Below, in pieces: positions 42,725-51,326 of a stretch of 64,000 bases of DNA; positions within the stretch are counted from its first letter, which is position 1, and each line of letters opens with the position of its first letter. The stretch covers positions 124,001-188,000 of the forward strand of contig NZ_CP043727.1 of assembly GCF_009831415.1 (NCBI RefSeq), in the 5' to 3' direction. This DNA is from Yersinia canariae (GTDB lineage Bacteria > Pseudomonadota > Gammaproteobacteria > Enterobacterales > Enterobacteriaceae). Below the pieces are notes generated by a model, which was given only the letters and a program-made list of their open reading frames with translations, was not told the DNA's origin and did no database searches. A program made the position numbers and the translations under genes.

Positions 42725-44575
42725 ATGCCTAAGTACCGTTCCCATACCACCACTCATGGCCGTAATATGGCTGGCGCCCGCGCATTGTGGCGCGCAACCG
42801 GTATGACCGATGATGACTTCGGCAAACCAATTATTGCGGTAGTTAACTCATTTACCCAGTTTGTACCGGGCCACGTTCATTTGCGCGACTTAGGAAAGCT
42901 GGTGGCAGAGCAAATTGAAGCGTCCGGCGGTGTGGCTAAAGAGTTCAATACTATTGCGGTGGATGATGGGATCGCGATGGGCCACGGCGGCATGCTCTAT
43001 TCACTGCCTTCACGTGAATTGATTGCCGACTCCGTTGAATACATGGTTAACGCCCACTGTGCGGACGCCATGGTGTGTATCTCTAACTGCGATAAAATTA
43101 CCCCAGGGATGCTGATGGCGTCTCTGCGCTTGAATATTCCGGTTATCTTTGTTTCTGGCGGCCCGATGGAAGCCGGTAAAACCAAGTTATCCGATAAAAT
43201 TATCAAGCTAGATTTGGTCGATGCCATGATTCAAGGGGCAAACCCCAATGTCAGTGATGCCGACAGCGAGCAAATTGAGCGCTCTGCTTGCCCAACTTGC
43301 GGTTCCTGTTCTGGCATGTTCACGGCCAACTCGATGAACTGTCTGAATGAAGCTCTGGGTCTGGCGCTGCCGGGCAACGGCTCATTGCTGGCAACCCATG
43401 CGGATCGTAAGCAGCTGTTCCTTGATGCTGGCAAGCATATTGTTGCGCTGACCAAACGTTATTATGAACAAGATGATATCAGCGCCTTGCCGCGCAGCAT
43501 TGCGAACAAAGCGGCGTTTGAAAATGCCATGACACTGGATATCGCCATGGGCGGCTCCACCAATACCGTCCTGCATTTGCTGGCGGCAGCGCAGGAAGGA
43601 GATATTGATTTTGATATCAGCGATATCGACCGCCTGTCTCGTAAAGTGCCACATTTGTGCAAAGTTGCGCCAAGCACTCAGAAATACCATATGGAAGATG
43701 TGCATCGTGCGGGGGGGGTCGTTGGTATTTTAGGTGAGTTGGACAGGGCCGGGTTGCTAAATCGCGAAGTCAGTAATGTGTTGGGGCTGAATCTGCCACA
43801 AACACTGGAAGCTTATGATGTGATGCTGACCAAAGACGAAGGGGTCAAGCAGATGTACGCCGCAGGCCCAGCCGGTATTCGCACCACTAAAGCCTTCTCA
43901 CAAGATTGCCGCTTCCCATCACTGGATACTGACCGCCAAGAGGGCTGTATTCGTACTCGTGAACATGCTTACAGCCAAGACGGCGGTTTGGCCGTGTTAT
44001 ATGGCAATCTCTCGGAAAATGGCTCGATTGTTAAAACCGCCGGGGTGGATAAAGACAGCTTAACTTTCCGCGGCCCGGCCAAAGTCTATGAGAGTCAGGA
44101 TGATGCTGTTGCCGCTATTCTGGGTGGCAAAGTGGTGGCGGGTGATGTGGTTGTTATCCGCTACGAAGGGCCAAAAGGCGGGCCAGGGATGCAAGAAATG
44201 TTGTATCCGACCACTTACCTGAAATCGATGGGATTAGGGAAAAGCTGTGCGTTGTTAACAGATGGCCGTTTCTCGGGGGGGACTTCGGGGTTATCCATTG
44301 GCCATGCTTCGCCGGAAGCCGCCAGCGGTGGGTTGATTGCTTTGGTCCAAGATGGCGACATTATTGATATTGATATTCCCAACCGTGCGATGAAACTGGA
44401 CGTCAGTGATGCTGAATTGGCCACACGCCGTGAAACAGAATTAGCGCGCGGTGATGCTGCATGGACACCGAAAGCCCGTGAACGTCAGGTTTCTTATGCA
44501 TTACGGGCTTATGCTTTGCTGGCGACCAGTGCTGACAAAGGTGCTGTTCGCGACAAAAGTAAGCTGGGAGGCTAA
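42725..44575 (+). CDS. ilvD: Dihydroxy-acid dehydratase
   Basis: This 616-residue iron-sulfur enzyme dehydrates dihydroxy-isovalerate and dihydroxy-methylvalerate to the keto acids. Cluster ligands are expected in SNCDKITPG and [19 protein letters not shown]. Mg-binding DDGIAMGH lies near residue 81 and the signature [11 protein letters not shown] is near the C-terminus. The length equals E. coli IlvD (616). It begins 124 bases after ilvE and ends 5 bases before ilvA. Confidence 0.97.
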   Translation: MPKYRSHTTTHGRNMAGARALWRATGMTDDDFGKPIIAVVNSFTQFVPGHVHLRDLGKLVAEQIEASGGVAKEFNTIAVDDGIAMGHGGMLYSLPSRELIADSVEYMVNAHCADAMVCISNCDKITPGMLMASLRLNIPVIFVSGGPMEAGKTKLSDKIIKLDLVDAMIQGANPNVSDADSEQIERSACPTCGSCSGMFTANSMNCLNEALGLALPGNGSLLATHADRKQLFLDAGKHIVALTKRYYEQDDISALPRSIANKAAFENAMTLDIAMGGSTNTVLHLLAAAQEGDIDFDISDIDRLSRKVPHLCKVAPSTQKYHMEDVHRAGGVVGILGELDRAGLLNREVSNVLGLNLPQTLEAYDVMLTKDEGVKQMYAAGPAGIRTTKAFSQDCRFPSLDTDRQEGCIRTREHAYSQDGGLAVLYGNLSENGSIVKTAGVDKDSLTFRGPAKVYESQDDAVAAILGGKVVAGDVVVIRYEGPKGGPGMQEMLYPTTYLKSMGLGKSCALLTDGRFSGGTSGLSIGHASPEAASGGLIALVQDGDIIDIDIPNRAMKLDVSDAELATRRETELARGDAAWTPKARERQVSYALRAYALLATSADKGAVRDKSKLGG

Positions 44576-44580
44576 TACCC

Positions 44581-46125
44581 ATGGCGGTATCACAACCCTT
44601 ATCAACTGCCCCCTGTGGGGCAGAATATCTGCGGGCGATACTTCGCGCGCCGGTGTATGAGGTGGCGCAAGTCACCCCATTGCAAGTGATGGAAAAAATC
44701 TCCTCCCGCTTGGGTAATACCATTTTAGTGAAACGCGAAGACCGGCAACCCGTACACAGCTTTAAACTGCGTGGTGCTTATGCGATGTTGGCGGGTCTGA
44801 CAGAAGAACAGAAAGCCTGTGGTGTGATAACCGCCTCTGCCGGTAACCATGCGCAGGGGGTGGCGCTGTCAGCCAATAAGCTTGGAATCAAAGCGCTTAT
44901 TGTGATGCCAGTGGCAACCGCTGATATCAAAGTTGATGCAGTCCGTGGGTTTGGTGGCGAAGTACTGCTGTTTGGTGCCAATTTTGATGAAGCCAAAGCC
45001 AAAGCTATCGAGCTGTCCCAACTGCAAGGCTATACCTTTGTTCCACCGTTCGATCACCCCGCTGTGATTGCTGGGCAGGGGACGTTAGCGATGGAGTTAC
45101 TCCAGCAAGACGCACATCTTGACCGGATATTTGTTCCTGTCGGAGGCGGTGGGCTGGTGGCTGGGGTAGCGGTGCTTATCAAACAGCTAATGCCACAGAT
45201 TAAAGTGATTGGTGTCGAGGCGGAAGATTCTGCCTGCTTACGGGCGGCACTGGATGCGGGTAAACCGGTGGATTTGGCCCGTGTCGGATTATTCGCTGAG
45301 GGCGTGGCGGTTAAGCGCATTGGCGACGAGTGTTTCCGCCTGTGTCAGGAATATCTGGACGAAGTTATTACGGTTGATAGCGACGCCATTTGTGCGGCAG
45401 TAAAAGACTTATTTGAAGATGTGCGCGCCATTGCGGAGCCTTCTGGTGCTCTGGCGCTGGCGGGTCTGAAAAAGTATGTTCAGCAGCATAATATCCAGGG
45501 TGAGCGGCTGGCTCATGTGCTTTCTGGTGCTAATGTTAACTTTCATGGCCTTCGTTATGTGTCAGAACGCTGTGAGTTAGGTGAGCAGCGCGAAGCCTTG
45601 CTGGCGGTGACTATCCCTGAGCAAAAAGGCAGTTTTCTGCGGTTTTGTGAGTTGCTGGGCGGCCGTTCAGTCACTGAGTTTAACTATCGTTATGCTGATG
45701 CAGATAACGCCTGTATTTTTGTTGGGGTACGTTTGACCCGCGGTTATGCTGAGCGGGCAGAAATCTTAGCTGAATTACAGGATAAAGGTTATCAGGTGGT
45801 GGATTTATCTGATGACGAAATGGCCAAGTTGCATGTTCGTTATATGGTCGGGGGGCGGCCTTCAAAACCATTGCGCGAGCGGCTGTTCAGCTTTGAATTC
45901 CCGGAATCTCCCGGTGCATTGCTGAAATTCCTGCATACTTTGGGCACGCATTGGAACATTTCTCTGTTCCACTATCGTAGCCACGGTACAGATTTTGGCC
46001 GAGTGCTGGCAGCCTTTGAATTATCAGCCACTGAACCACAATTTGAACAGCACCTGGCTGCATTGGGCTATGATTGCCATGATGAAACGAATAACCCAGC
46101 GTTTAAGTTCTTCTTAGCGGGTTAA
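44581..46125 (+). CDS. ilvA: Threonine dehydratase, biosynthetic
   Basis: This 514-residue PLP enzyme deaminates threonine to 2-oxobutyrate, the committed step to isoleucine. The PLP lysine is Lys62 in HSFKLRGAYAML, and the phosphate-binding loop is VGGGGLVAG. Two C-terminal ACT-like regulatory domains (from about 330, KGSFLRFCELLG and PGALLKFLHTLG) mediate isoleucine inhibition and valine activation. The length equals E. coli IlvA. It is the last gene of ilvGMEDA and is followed by a strong terminator. Confidence 0.97.
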   Translation: MAVSQPLSTAPCGAEYLRAILRAPVYEVAQVTPLQVMEKISSRLGNTILVKREDRQPVHSFKLRGAYAMLAGLTEEQKACGVITASAGNHAQGVALSANKLGIKALIVMPVATADIKVDAVRGFGGEVLLFGANFDEAKAKAIELSQLQGYTFVPPFDHPAVIAGQGTLAMELLQQDAHLDRIFVPVGGGGLVAGVAVLIKQLMPQIKVIGVEAEDSACLRAALDAGKPVDLARVGLFAEGVAVKRIGDECFRLCQEYLDEVITVDSDAICAAVKDLFEDVRAIAEPSGALALAGLKKYVQQHNIQGERLAHVLSGANVNFHGLRYVSERCELGEQREALLAVTIPEQKGSFLRFCELLGGRSVTEFNYRYADADNACIFVGVRLTRGYAERAEILAELQDKGYQVVDLSDDEMAKLHVRYMVGGRPSKPLRERLFSFEFPESPGALLKFLHTLGTHWNISLFHYRSHGTDFGRVLAAFELSATEPQFEQHLAALGYDCHDETNNPAFKFFLAG

Positions 46126-46154
46126 TTGTCTTACTCATAAGATGAAATAGCAGC

Positions 46155-46188
46155 AAAAAATCAGGCACTTTTGATGCCTGATTTTTTT
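46155..46188. terminator. Bidirectional terminator between ilvA and ilvY
   Basis: The stem TCAGGCA-cttttga-TGCCTGA has A and T runs on both sides (AAAAAA before, TTTTTTT after). It therefore terminates both ilvA and the convergent ilvY. Confidence 0.92.
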
Positions 46189-46251
46189 ATATTAATGACA
46201 TTCGCTATCATTTATCGGTCAATGTTATTGATGATAGATAGCCAAGGTTAA

Positions 46252-47133
46252 TTACAATAATCCCCAAAATGCTTCAATTAGCGGCTCATTAAGCCGTTTT
46301 TTCGGCACGCAAACCCCTAATTCAAACGGCTCAACCAGCGAAACATCATCTAACAGGGAAATACGATTCCGTACTGGTTCCGGGCTGTTATCGACGACCA
46401 CGGATGGAATTAACGCGACACCACACCCGAGTGCCACCATCGATACAATCGCCTCATGACCAGAAACTGTAGCGTAAATCAATGGGTTACTGATGCGCTG
46501 ACGGCGGAACCACAAATCAATGCGTTTTCGTGATGGGCCGTGCTCCGGCAGGATAAATGGGATCATCGCCCAATCGGGTTGCTCCACGGAGATTTGAGAC
46601 CGCACCGCACAAGGGAGTGCTGGGGCAATCAATACCAGTGGGATCTCACCAATTTGGGTAAATGCAATGCTGGTAGGCAGCACTTCAGGGCGGCCTGCAA
46701 TCCCTAAATCTGCCTCGTTAGATTGCACTTTATCTACTGCGTCGGCCGCATCACCGGTGGTGAGTTTGATTTCAACCAGTGGATGACGCGCGCGAAAGCG
46801 GTCCAAAATTGGAGGTAAATGACTGTAGGCGGCGGTGACTGAGCAAAATAGCCGCAGTTCACCACTGAGTGATGGCCCGTGCTGGCCCAGAGCATGGCGC
46901 AATTGCTGATATTGTAGCAATGTTTGCTGAGCAAAGGCTTTCAACTGAGTACCGGCATCAGTCAATTGTACCGTGCGGTTATCTCGTAAAAATAGCGGCT
47001 GGCCGATGGTTTCTTCCAGCCGTTGGATCTGGCGCGAAAGAGTGGATGGACTGACATGCATTGCTTTGGCAGTGCGGCCAAAATGGCGGCTTTCAGCCAA
47101 ATGAAGAAATAATTTCAGGTCGCGTAAATCCAT
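46252..47133 (-). CDS. ilvY: LysR-type activator of ilvC
   Basis: This 293-residue regulator has the N-terminal helix-turn-helix FGRTAKAMHVSPSTLSRQIQRLEE. It activates ilvC when the substrate acetolactate or acetohydroxybutyrate accumulates. It is divergent from ilvC across 252 bases that carry two inverted repeats. The frame opens with a GTG one codon earlier; the ATG at 47131-47133 with AGAGG upstream is preferred and matches E. coli MDLRDLK. Confidence 0.95.
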   Translation of the reverse strand: MDLRDLKLFLHLAESRHFGRTAKAMHVSPSTLSRQIQRLEETIGQPLFLRDNRTVQLTDAGTQLKAFAQQTLLQYQQLRHALGQHGPSLSGELRLFCSVTAAYSHLPPILDRFRARHPLVEIKLTTGDAADAVDKVQSNEADLGIAGRPEVLPTSIAFTQIGEIPLVLIAPALPCAVRSQISVEQPDWAMIPFILPEHGPSRKRIDLWFRRQRISNPLIYATVSGHEAIVSMVALGCGVALIPSVVVDNSPEPVRNRISLLDDVSLVEPFELGVCVPKKRLNEPLIEAFWGLL

Positions 47134-47188
47134 CACAGACAGCCTCTTGAGTGAGATGGCCTAGTGTATGGCATAAGAAATAAAGAGT

Positions 47189-47239
47189 ATTGCAGAATTT
47201 GCAATGTCACATTGTTAATATATCAATTTCAGCAATGTG
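47189..47239. promoter_or_regulatory. Candidate IlvY operators between ilvY and ilvC
   Basis: Two inverted repeats are seen. ATTGCA-gaatt-TGCAAT (47189-47205) is compact, and CACATTG (47208-47214) pairs with CAATGTG (47233-47239). The ATTGCAAT-type half sites and tandem layout agree with the two IlvY operators known between these genes in E. coli. Confidence 0.65.
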
Positions 47240-47385
47240 TTTCCTGTCATATAGTGAATCTAAGGTAATCCCCGGCACAGACAGGGGATGTGAAAAAAAC
47301 AGTATCAGTACACCAACACAACATTCGTTTGCAGTAACAGAAAAATAGCTGCACCCACAAAACAGAACCCGAACGGAGTAATACC

Positions 47386-48864
47386 ATGGCTAACTATTTC
47401 AACACATTGAACCTGCGCCAGCAGTTGGCGCAATTAGGTAAGTGTCGCTTTATGGCACGTGACGAATTTGCCGATGAAGCAGGCTACCTGAAAGGGAAAA
47501 AAGTGGTGATTGTCGGCTGTGGCGCACAAGGCTTGAACCAAGGCTTGAACATGCGCGACTCCGGTTTGGATGTGGCTTATGCCCTGCGCAAAGAAGCGAT
47601 TGCAGAAAAGCGCGCTTCATGGCGTAAAGCGACCGAAAATGGCTTCAAAGTAGGGACTTACGAAGAGCTGATCCCGCAAGCAGATTTAGTGGTTAACCTG
47701 ACACCAGACAAACAGCACTCTGCAGTGGTTCAAGCTATTCAACCATTGATGAAAGAAGGGTCTGCACTGGGTTACTCCCACGGTTTCAACATTGTTGAAG
47801 TAGGCGAACAAGTTCGTAAAGACATCACCGTAGTGATGGTTGCGCCGAAATGCCCAGGGACAGAAGTTCGTGAAGAATATAAACGCGGATTTGGCGTACC
47901 GACACTGATTGCGGTTCACCCAGAAAACGATCCTAAAGGCGAAGGTATGGCGATTGCCAAGGCTTGGGCGGCGGCGACTGGCGGCCATCGTGCTGGTGTG
48001 TTGGAATCCTCTTTCGTTGCTGAAGTTAAATCTGACCTGATGGGTGAGCAAACTATCCTGTGTGGTATGTTGCAGGCCGGTTCACTGTTGTGCTTTGACA
48101 AACTGGTTTCTGAAGGTACTGATGCCGCTTATGCTGAAAAACTGATTCAGTTTGGTTGGGAAACCATCACTGAGGCGCTGAAACAGGGCGGGATTACGCT
48201 GATGATGGACCGTCTGTCCAACCCAGCTAAATTACGTGCTTATGCGCTGTCGGAGCAATTGAAAGAAATCATGGCTCCGCTGTTCCAAAAGCATATGGAT
48301 GACATTATCTCTGGCGCATTCTCCAGCGGGATGATGGCTGACTGGGCTGAAGATGACGTTAAATTGCTGAACTGGCGTGAAGAGACCGGCAAAACAGCAT
48401 TTGAGAACGCGCCACAGTACGAAGGCAAAATCTCTGAACAAGAATATTTCGACCACGGTGTATTGATGATTGCTATGGTGAAAGCCGGTGTTGAATTGGC
48501 ATTCGAAACCATGGTTGATTCTGGCATCATCGAAGAGTCTGCTTATTACGAATCTCTGCATGAATTGCCACTGATCGCCAATACTATTGCACGTAAGCGC
48601 CTGTATGAAATGAACGTTGTTATTTCTGATACTGCTGAATATGGTAACTATCTGTTTGCCAATGCAGCCGTACCCTTGCTGAAAGGCAAGTTTATGGATT
48701 CTCTGCAAGCGGGTGATTTGGGTAAGAGTGTTGCCGGTACCGCAGTCGATAATGCTCAGTTGCGCGATGTAAACGAAGCTATCCGTAATCACCCAATCGA
48801 AGCTGTTGGCCATAAGCTGCGTGGGTATATGACTGATATGAAACGCATTGCTGTTGCGGGTTAA
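47386..48864 (+). CDS. ilvC: Ketol-acid reductoisomerase (class II)
   Basis: This 492-residue NADPH- and Mg-dependent enzyme converts acetolactate to dihydroxy-isovalerate. The N-terminal Rossmann motif is [14 protein letters not shown] (about residue 45). The long form with duplicated C-terminal knotted domain is the enterobacterial class II type, about 491 residues in E. coli. It has a likely GGAG site before the ATG and is induced through IlvY. A strong terminator follows. Confidence 0.97.
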   Translation: MANYFNTLNLRQQLAQLGKCRFMARDEFADEAGYLKGKKVVIVGCGAQGLNQGLNMRDSGLDVAYALRKEAIAEKRASWRKATENGFKVGTYEELIPQADLVVNLTPDKQHSAVVQAIQPLMKEGSALGYSHGFNIVEVGEQVRKDITVVMVAPKCPGTEVREEYKRGFGVPTLIAVHPENDPKGEGMAIAKAWAAATGGHRAGVLESSFVAEVKSDLMGEQTILCGMLQAGSLLCFDKLVSEGTDAAYAEKLIQFGWETITEALKQGGITLMMDRLSNPAKLRAYALSEQLKEIMAPLFQKHMDDIISGAFSSGMMADWAEDDVKLLNWREETGKTAFENAPQYEGKISEQEYFDHGVLMIAMVKAGVELAFETMVDSGIIEESAYYESLHELPLIANTIARKRLYEMNVVISDTAEYGNYLFANAAVPLLKGKFMDSLQAGDLGKSVAGTAVDNAQLRDVNEAIRNHPIEAVGHKLRGYMTDMKRIAVAG

Positions 48865-48925
48865 TCCCCTTAGCCCCTGAGGCGGCAACACTGATGTGAG
48901 GATTGGATAACATCCTTTCCACTTG

Positions 48926-48962
48926 AAAAAAACGCGACTATTTATTCATGGTCGCGTTTTTT
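48926..48962. terminator. Terminator of ilvC
   Basis: The stem AACGCGAC / GTCGCGTT with a 12-base loop is preceded by a run of As and followed by TTTTTTG. It can terminate on both strands and lies about 62 bases after the ilvC stop. Confidence 0.9.
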
Positions 48963-49217
48963 GTTCATATTAATAAAATAAATAAAAAGTGCTTCAATTT
49001 AAAAGAAGAAGATTAATGCGGGGAATTCAAATTATTTTAACTCGTTGGGGAGCATGGGCCAGAGATAACGCCCATTTGGATTTTCCATATATCGCTAGCG
49101 GTTTGAAAAGGTTAGTGATGTGAAACAAACCAACTCAAATTTAAATGAATGACATTGGCACAGAGCCGCAAATCGACTCTGTTTTTAGCAAACATATCAA
49201 ACCGCCATCACCGTAAT
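48963..49217. other. Intergenic region between ilvC and the fimbrial operon end
   Basis: No gene is seen here. Two small hairpins are present: ATGGGC...GCCCAT near 49055-49075 and ACAGAG (49160-49165) with CTCTGT (49177-49182), the latter followed by TTTT on the plus strand. One of them may end the minus-strand fimbrial transcript. Confidence 0.4.
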
Positions 49218-49976
49218 TTACTTCAGCCCACGGCTAAAAGCTTTACGATTACCTAAATCATCGACTAAGACAAAATCAACAGTTTTACCGCCCGCAAGTG
49301 GTAAACGGTTGAGTGGAAAATCCAGCTTAGAGAATGGGGCGACCATATCTGGCAATCCTTCAGCCGAACCCAATGTCAGAGAGGAGATTGATGCATAATA
49401 AGGTGTTGGATTATCAACTTTAATCATGGCTGTATTGCCGTTACGTTCTAAGGCAAAAGTTAACGCTTTGCTGACGGCATCCGCTGGCGCGGGCAGGTTT
49501 TTAGGGCGATAAAATACTTTGTATTGCATGCGCAAAGCCAGTGTGACGGAGGACTCATTATCAACTTTAGTTGTTGTTTTCGGTGGGATTTCATAAACAT
49601 TGAGCCAGAATGCAGATTCTCTATCCACCGGTAACTTACTGGCACCCGATAAAATCAAACGCAAGCTGCGTTGGGCTTGTGGCTGTAACCGAAATAATGG
49701 CGGCAACACTAATACCGGGGAAACGGCTTTCTCCGGTGTTGCCATCAAATCGCCATCATCCACCCAGACCTGCACTGCCACCGGGTAGTCATTACTATTG
49801 ACCAACTGCAATGATTCTTCAGTGCTGCCTTCGCTGAAGATAATACGTGTCTTTTCTGCCACTACACTTGCCATGGCCGGCACACTACAGGTCATGATGA
49901 GCAATAATAGCAACCCACTGATTCTGTGGTTGAAACACAGATTATTGAACCCGGATAACCACTTGCGCATGCGCAT
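49218..49976 (-). CDS. Fimbrial periplasmic chaperone (second chaperone of the operon)
   Basis: This 252-residue PapD-like chaperone has a signal peptide ending near residue 36 (VPAMA). Domain 1 carries IIFSEGSTEESLQLVN, YPVAVQVWVDDGD, LRLILSG and the F1-G1 region with a short loop (FGS type). YKVFYRPKNLP precedes domain 2. Such chaperones cap fimbrial subunits in the periplasm and deliver them to the usher. It overlaps the preceding adhesin gene by 35 bases and is the last gene of the operon. It is clearly divergent from the first chaperone and may be dedicated to the adhesin. Confidence 0.9.
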   Translation of the reverse strand: MRMRKWLSGFNNLCFNHRISGLLLLLIMTCSVPAMASVVAEKTRIIFSEGSTEESLQLVNSNDYPVAVQVWVDDGDLMATPEKAVSPVLVLPPLFRLQPQAQRSLRLILSGASKLPVDRESAFWLNVYEIPPKTTTKVDNESSVTLALRMQYKVFYRPKNLPAPADAVSKALTFALERNGNTAMIKVDNPTPYYASISSLTLGSAEGLPDMVAPFSKLDFPLNRLPLAGGKTVDFVLVDDLGNRKAFSRGLK

Positions 49977-51321
49977 TCACAGCTCCTGCCGTCACAGTTT
50001 GCCCGCTGATTTTACTTAACTCAGCCCGAAAATTCTCAGTGTAACTGTTGCCCCCACTCACGGTACCGGTGATTTCTTGAGCACCCTGGAAGATGCCATA
50101 CCATCCTCCGTTATTACCGGTTTGAGTGACATTTTTTGATAGTAAATAAATTGGACTATTGTTGCGGTAGATTCGGATGCCAACGCCGCTGGACATTCCG
50201 GCAGCGCCATAATTATCTGAAACTAAATGACTTATACCACCGCTGCCGTTCATTAATCCCAATGCTTGAGCTTTGGCCGCATTTGCTGCTGGCACCAAAA
50301 AGCCCATGGCCACCGCGCCAGCATTGACGCCGGAGGTCACTCCTGTTTGGCACTGGAAATCAACACTGAACTCAGCCGAACTGGAGCTTCCATTATTCAG
50401 TTCCGCCACTGAAATTCGGGGTAAGATAACGGTCGGGGTGAAATGAGTTACCGCGCAAATTGTGGTACGACGGAAAGTCACATAGTTATACAACCCAATA
50501 GAGGCAGGCCAGGTCGAGTACCAGCCGGGCCAGTTTGATACTGAGTCGGTTCCTTCAATTGGGCCGCTAATCCCCGGCCCTTTAAAGGCGATATAGGCAT
50601 TGGGCTGAGTATAGGCATAGGTATAAGATGCTGCGTTGTTAGTCCCCGCTCGGGCATAATCAATACGAAATAGCTCAGTATATAGATTACTGAAATTCTT
50701 AGCTTTAACCAGAATACGGCCAGAACTGTCTTTATCAAGATTAGTTAAGCGCCGCCCTTTCCATAAGCGGGAATAATATTCACCTGTTGATAGATTTGTA
50801 AGCCTGATAACTACGTTGCGCACATACGTCGCGAAACCGGAGGGAACATTGCCAGCAATCGCGCCATCTTCATTTTTGCCACCATAGTCATTATCCCCGT
50901 TAGTGGCATACATTTCGAAGAGTTGGTCAACATCTGCGGCCTCACAACGAAATAGCACGCGATCTGGGTCATAGCTGGTATTCAGGGCAAAAGTGGTAAA
51001 GTCGGAAGTCGCCGCTGCCAATAATGTGCCATCGGGTTGAAAGTTTGCATTGGTGCTGAGATCAATAAGGCAAGGTAAGCCGAGTGACCCGTTATTATAA
51101 TCAAGAGAACCCGCCCAAGCGCTTGCGGTGCCGTCACCGGCACCAAGCTGACTTTGTGCTGTAATTCGGAGGCAATTTGACCATGCTGAGGTGCTAAATA
51201 ACCCTATTATTAACATCGTTCCCGCCACAATATACGGGCGACGGGAATAAGGAGGCATTGTTGGCCGTGAGACTTCGCAAGATATTAACTGCTCTGTTGG
51301 TCTTAACATTATTTTTCTCAT
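49942..51321 (-). CDS. Fimbrial tip adhesin-like protein (two-domain)
   Basis: This protein of about 459 residues has an N-terminal export signal around IVAGTMLIIGLFSTSAWS and a large unrecognised N-terminal domain (about 45-310). A C-terminal pilin-type domain follows (from about CAVTHFTPTVILPRISVAEL to AHAQVVIRVQ). The layout matches tip adhesins of chaperone-usher fimbriae, in which the first domain binds the receptor. Only this gene lies between usher and second chaperone, as expected for an adhesin. The start is uncertain: the frame opens at a TTG at 51339 inside the usher gene, with ATGs at 51321 and further down, and no strong ribosome site. The ligand is unknown. Confidence 0.8.
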   Translation of the reverse strand: MRKIMLRPTEQLISCEVSRPTMPPYSRRPYIVAGTMLIIGLFSTSAWSNCLRITAQSQLGAGDGTASAWAGSLDYNNGSLGLPCLIDLSTNANFQPDGTLLAAATSDFTTFALNTSYDPDRVLFRCEAADVDQLFEMYATNGDNDYGGKNEDGAIAGNVPSGFATYVRNVVIRLTNLSTGEYYSRLWKGRRLTNLDKDSSGRILVKAKNFSNLYTELFRIDYARAGTNNAASYTYAYTQPNAYIAFKGPGISGPIEGTDSVSNWPGWYSTWPASIGLYNYVTFRRTTICAVTHFTPTVILPRISVAELNNGSSSSAEFSVDFQCQTGVTSGVNAGAVAMGFLVPAANAAKAQALGLMNGSGGISHLVSDNYGAAGMSSGVGIRIYRNNSPIYLLSKNVTQTGNNGGWYGIFQGAQEITGTVSGGNSYTENFRAELSKISGQTVTAGAVNAHAQVVIRVQ

Positions 51322-51326
51322 AATGG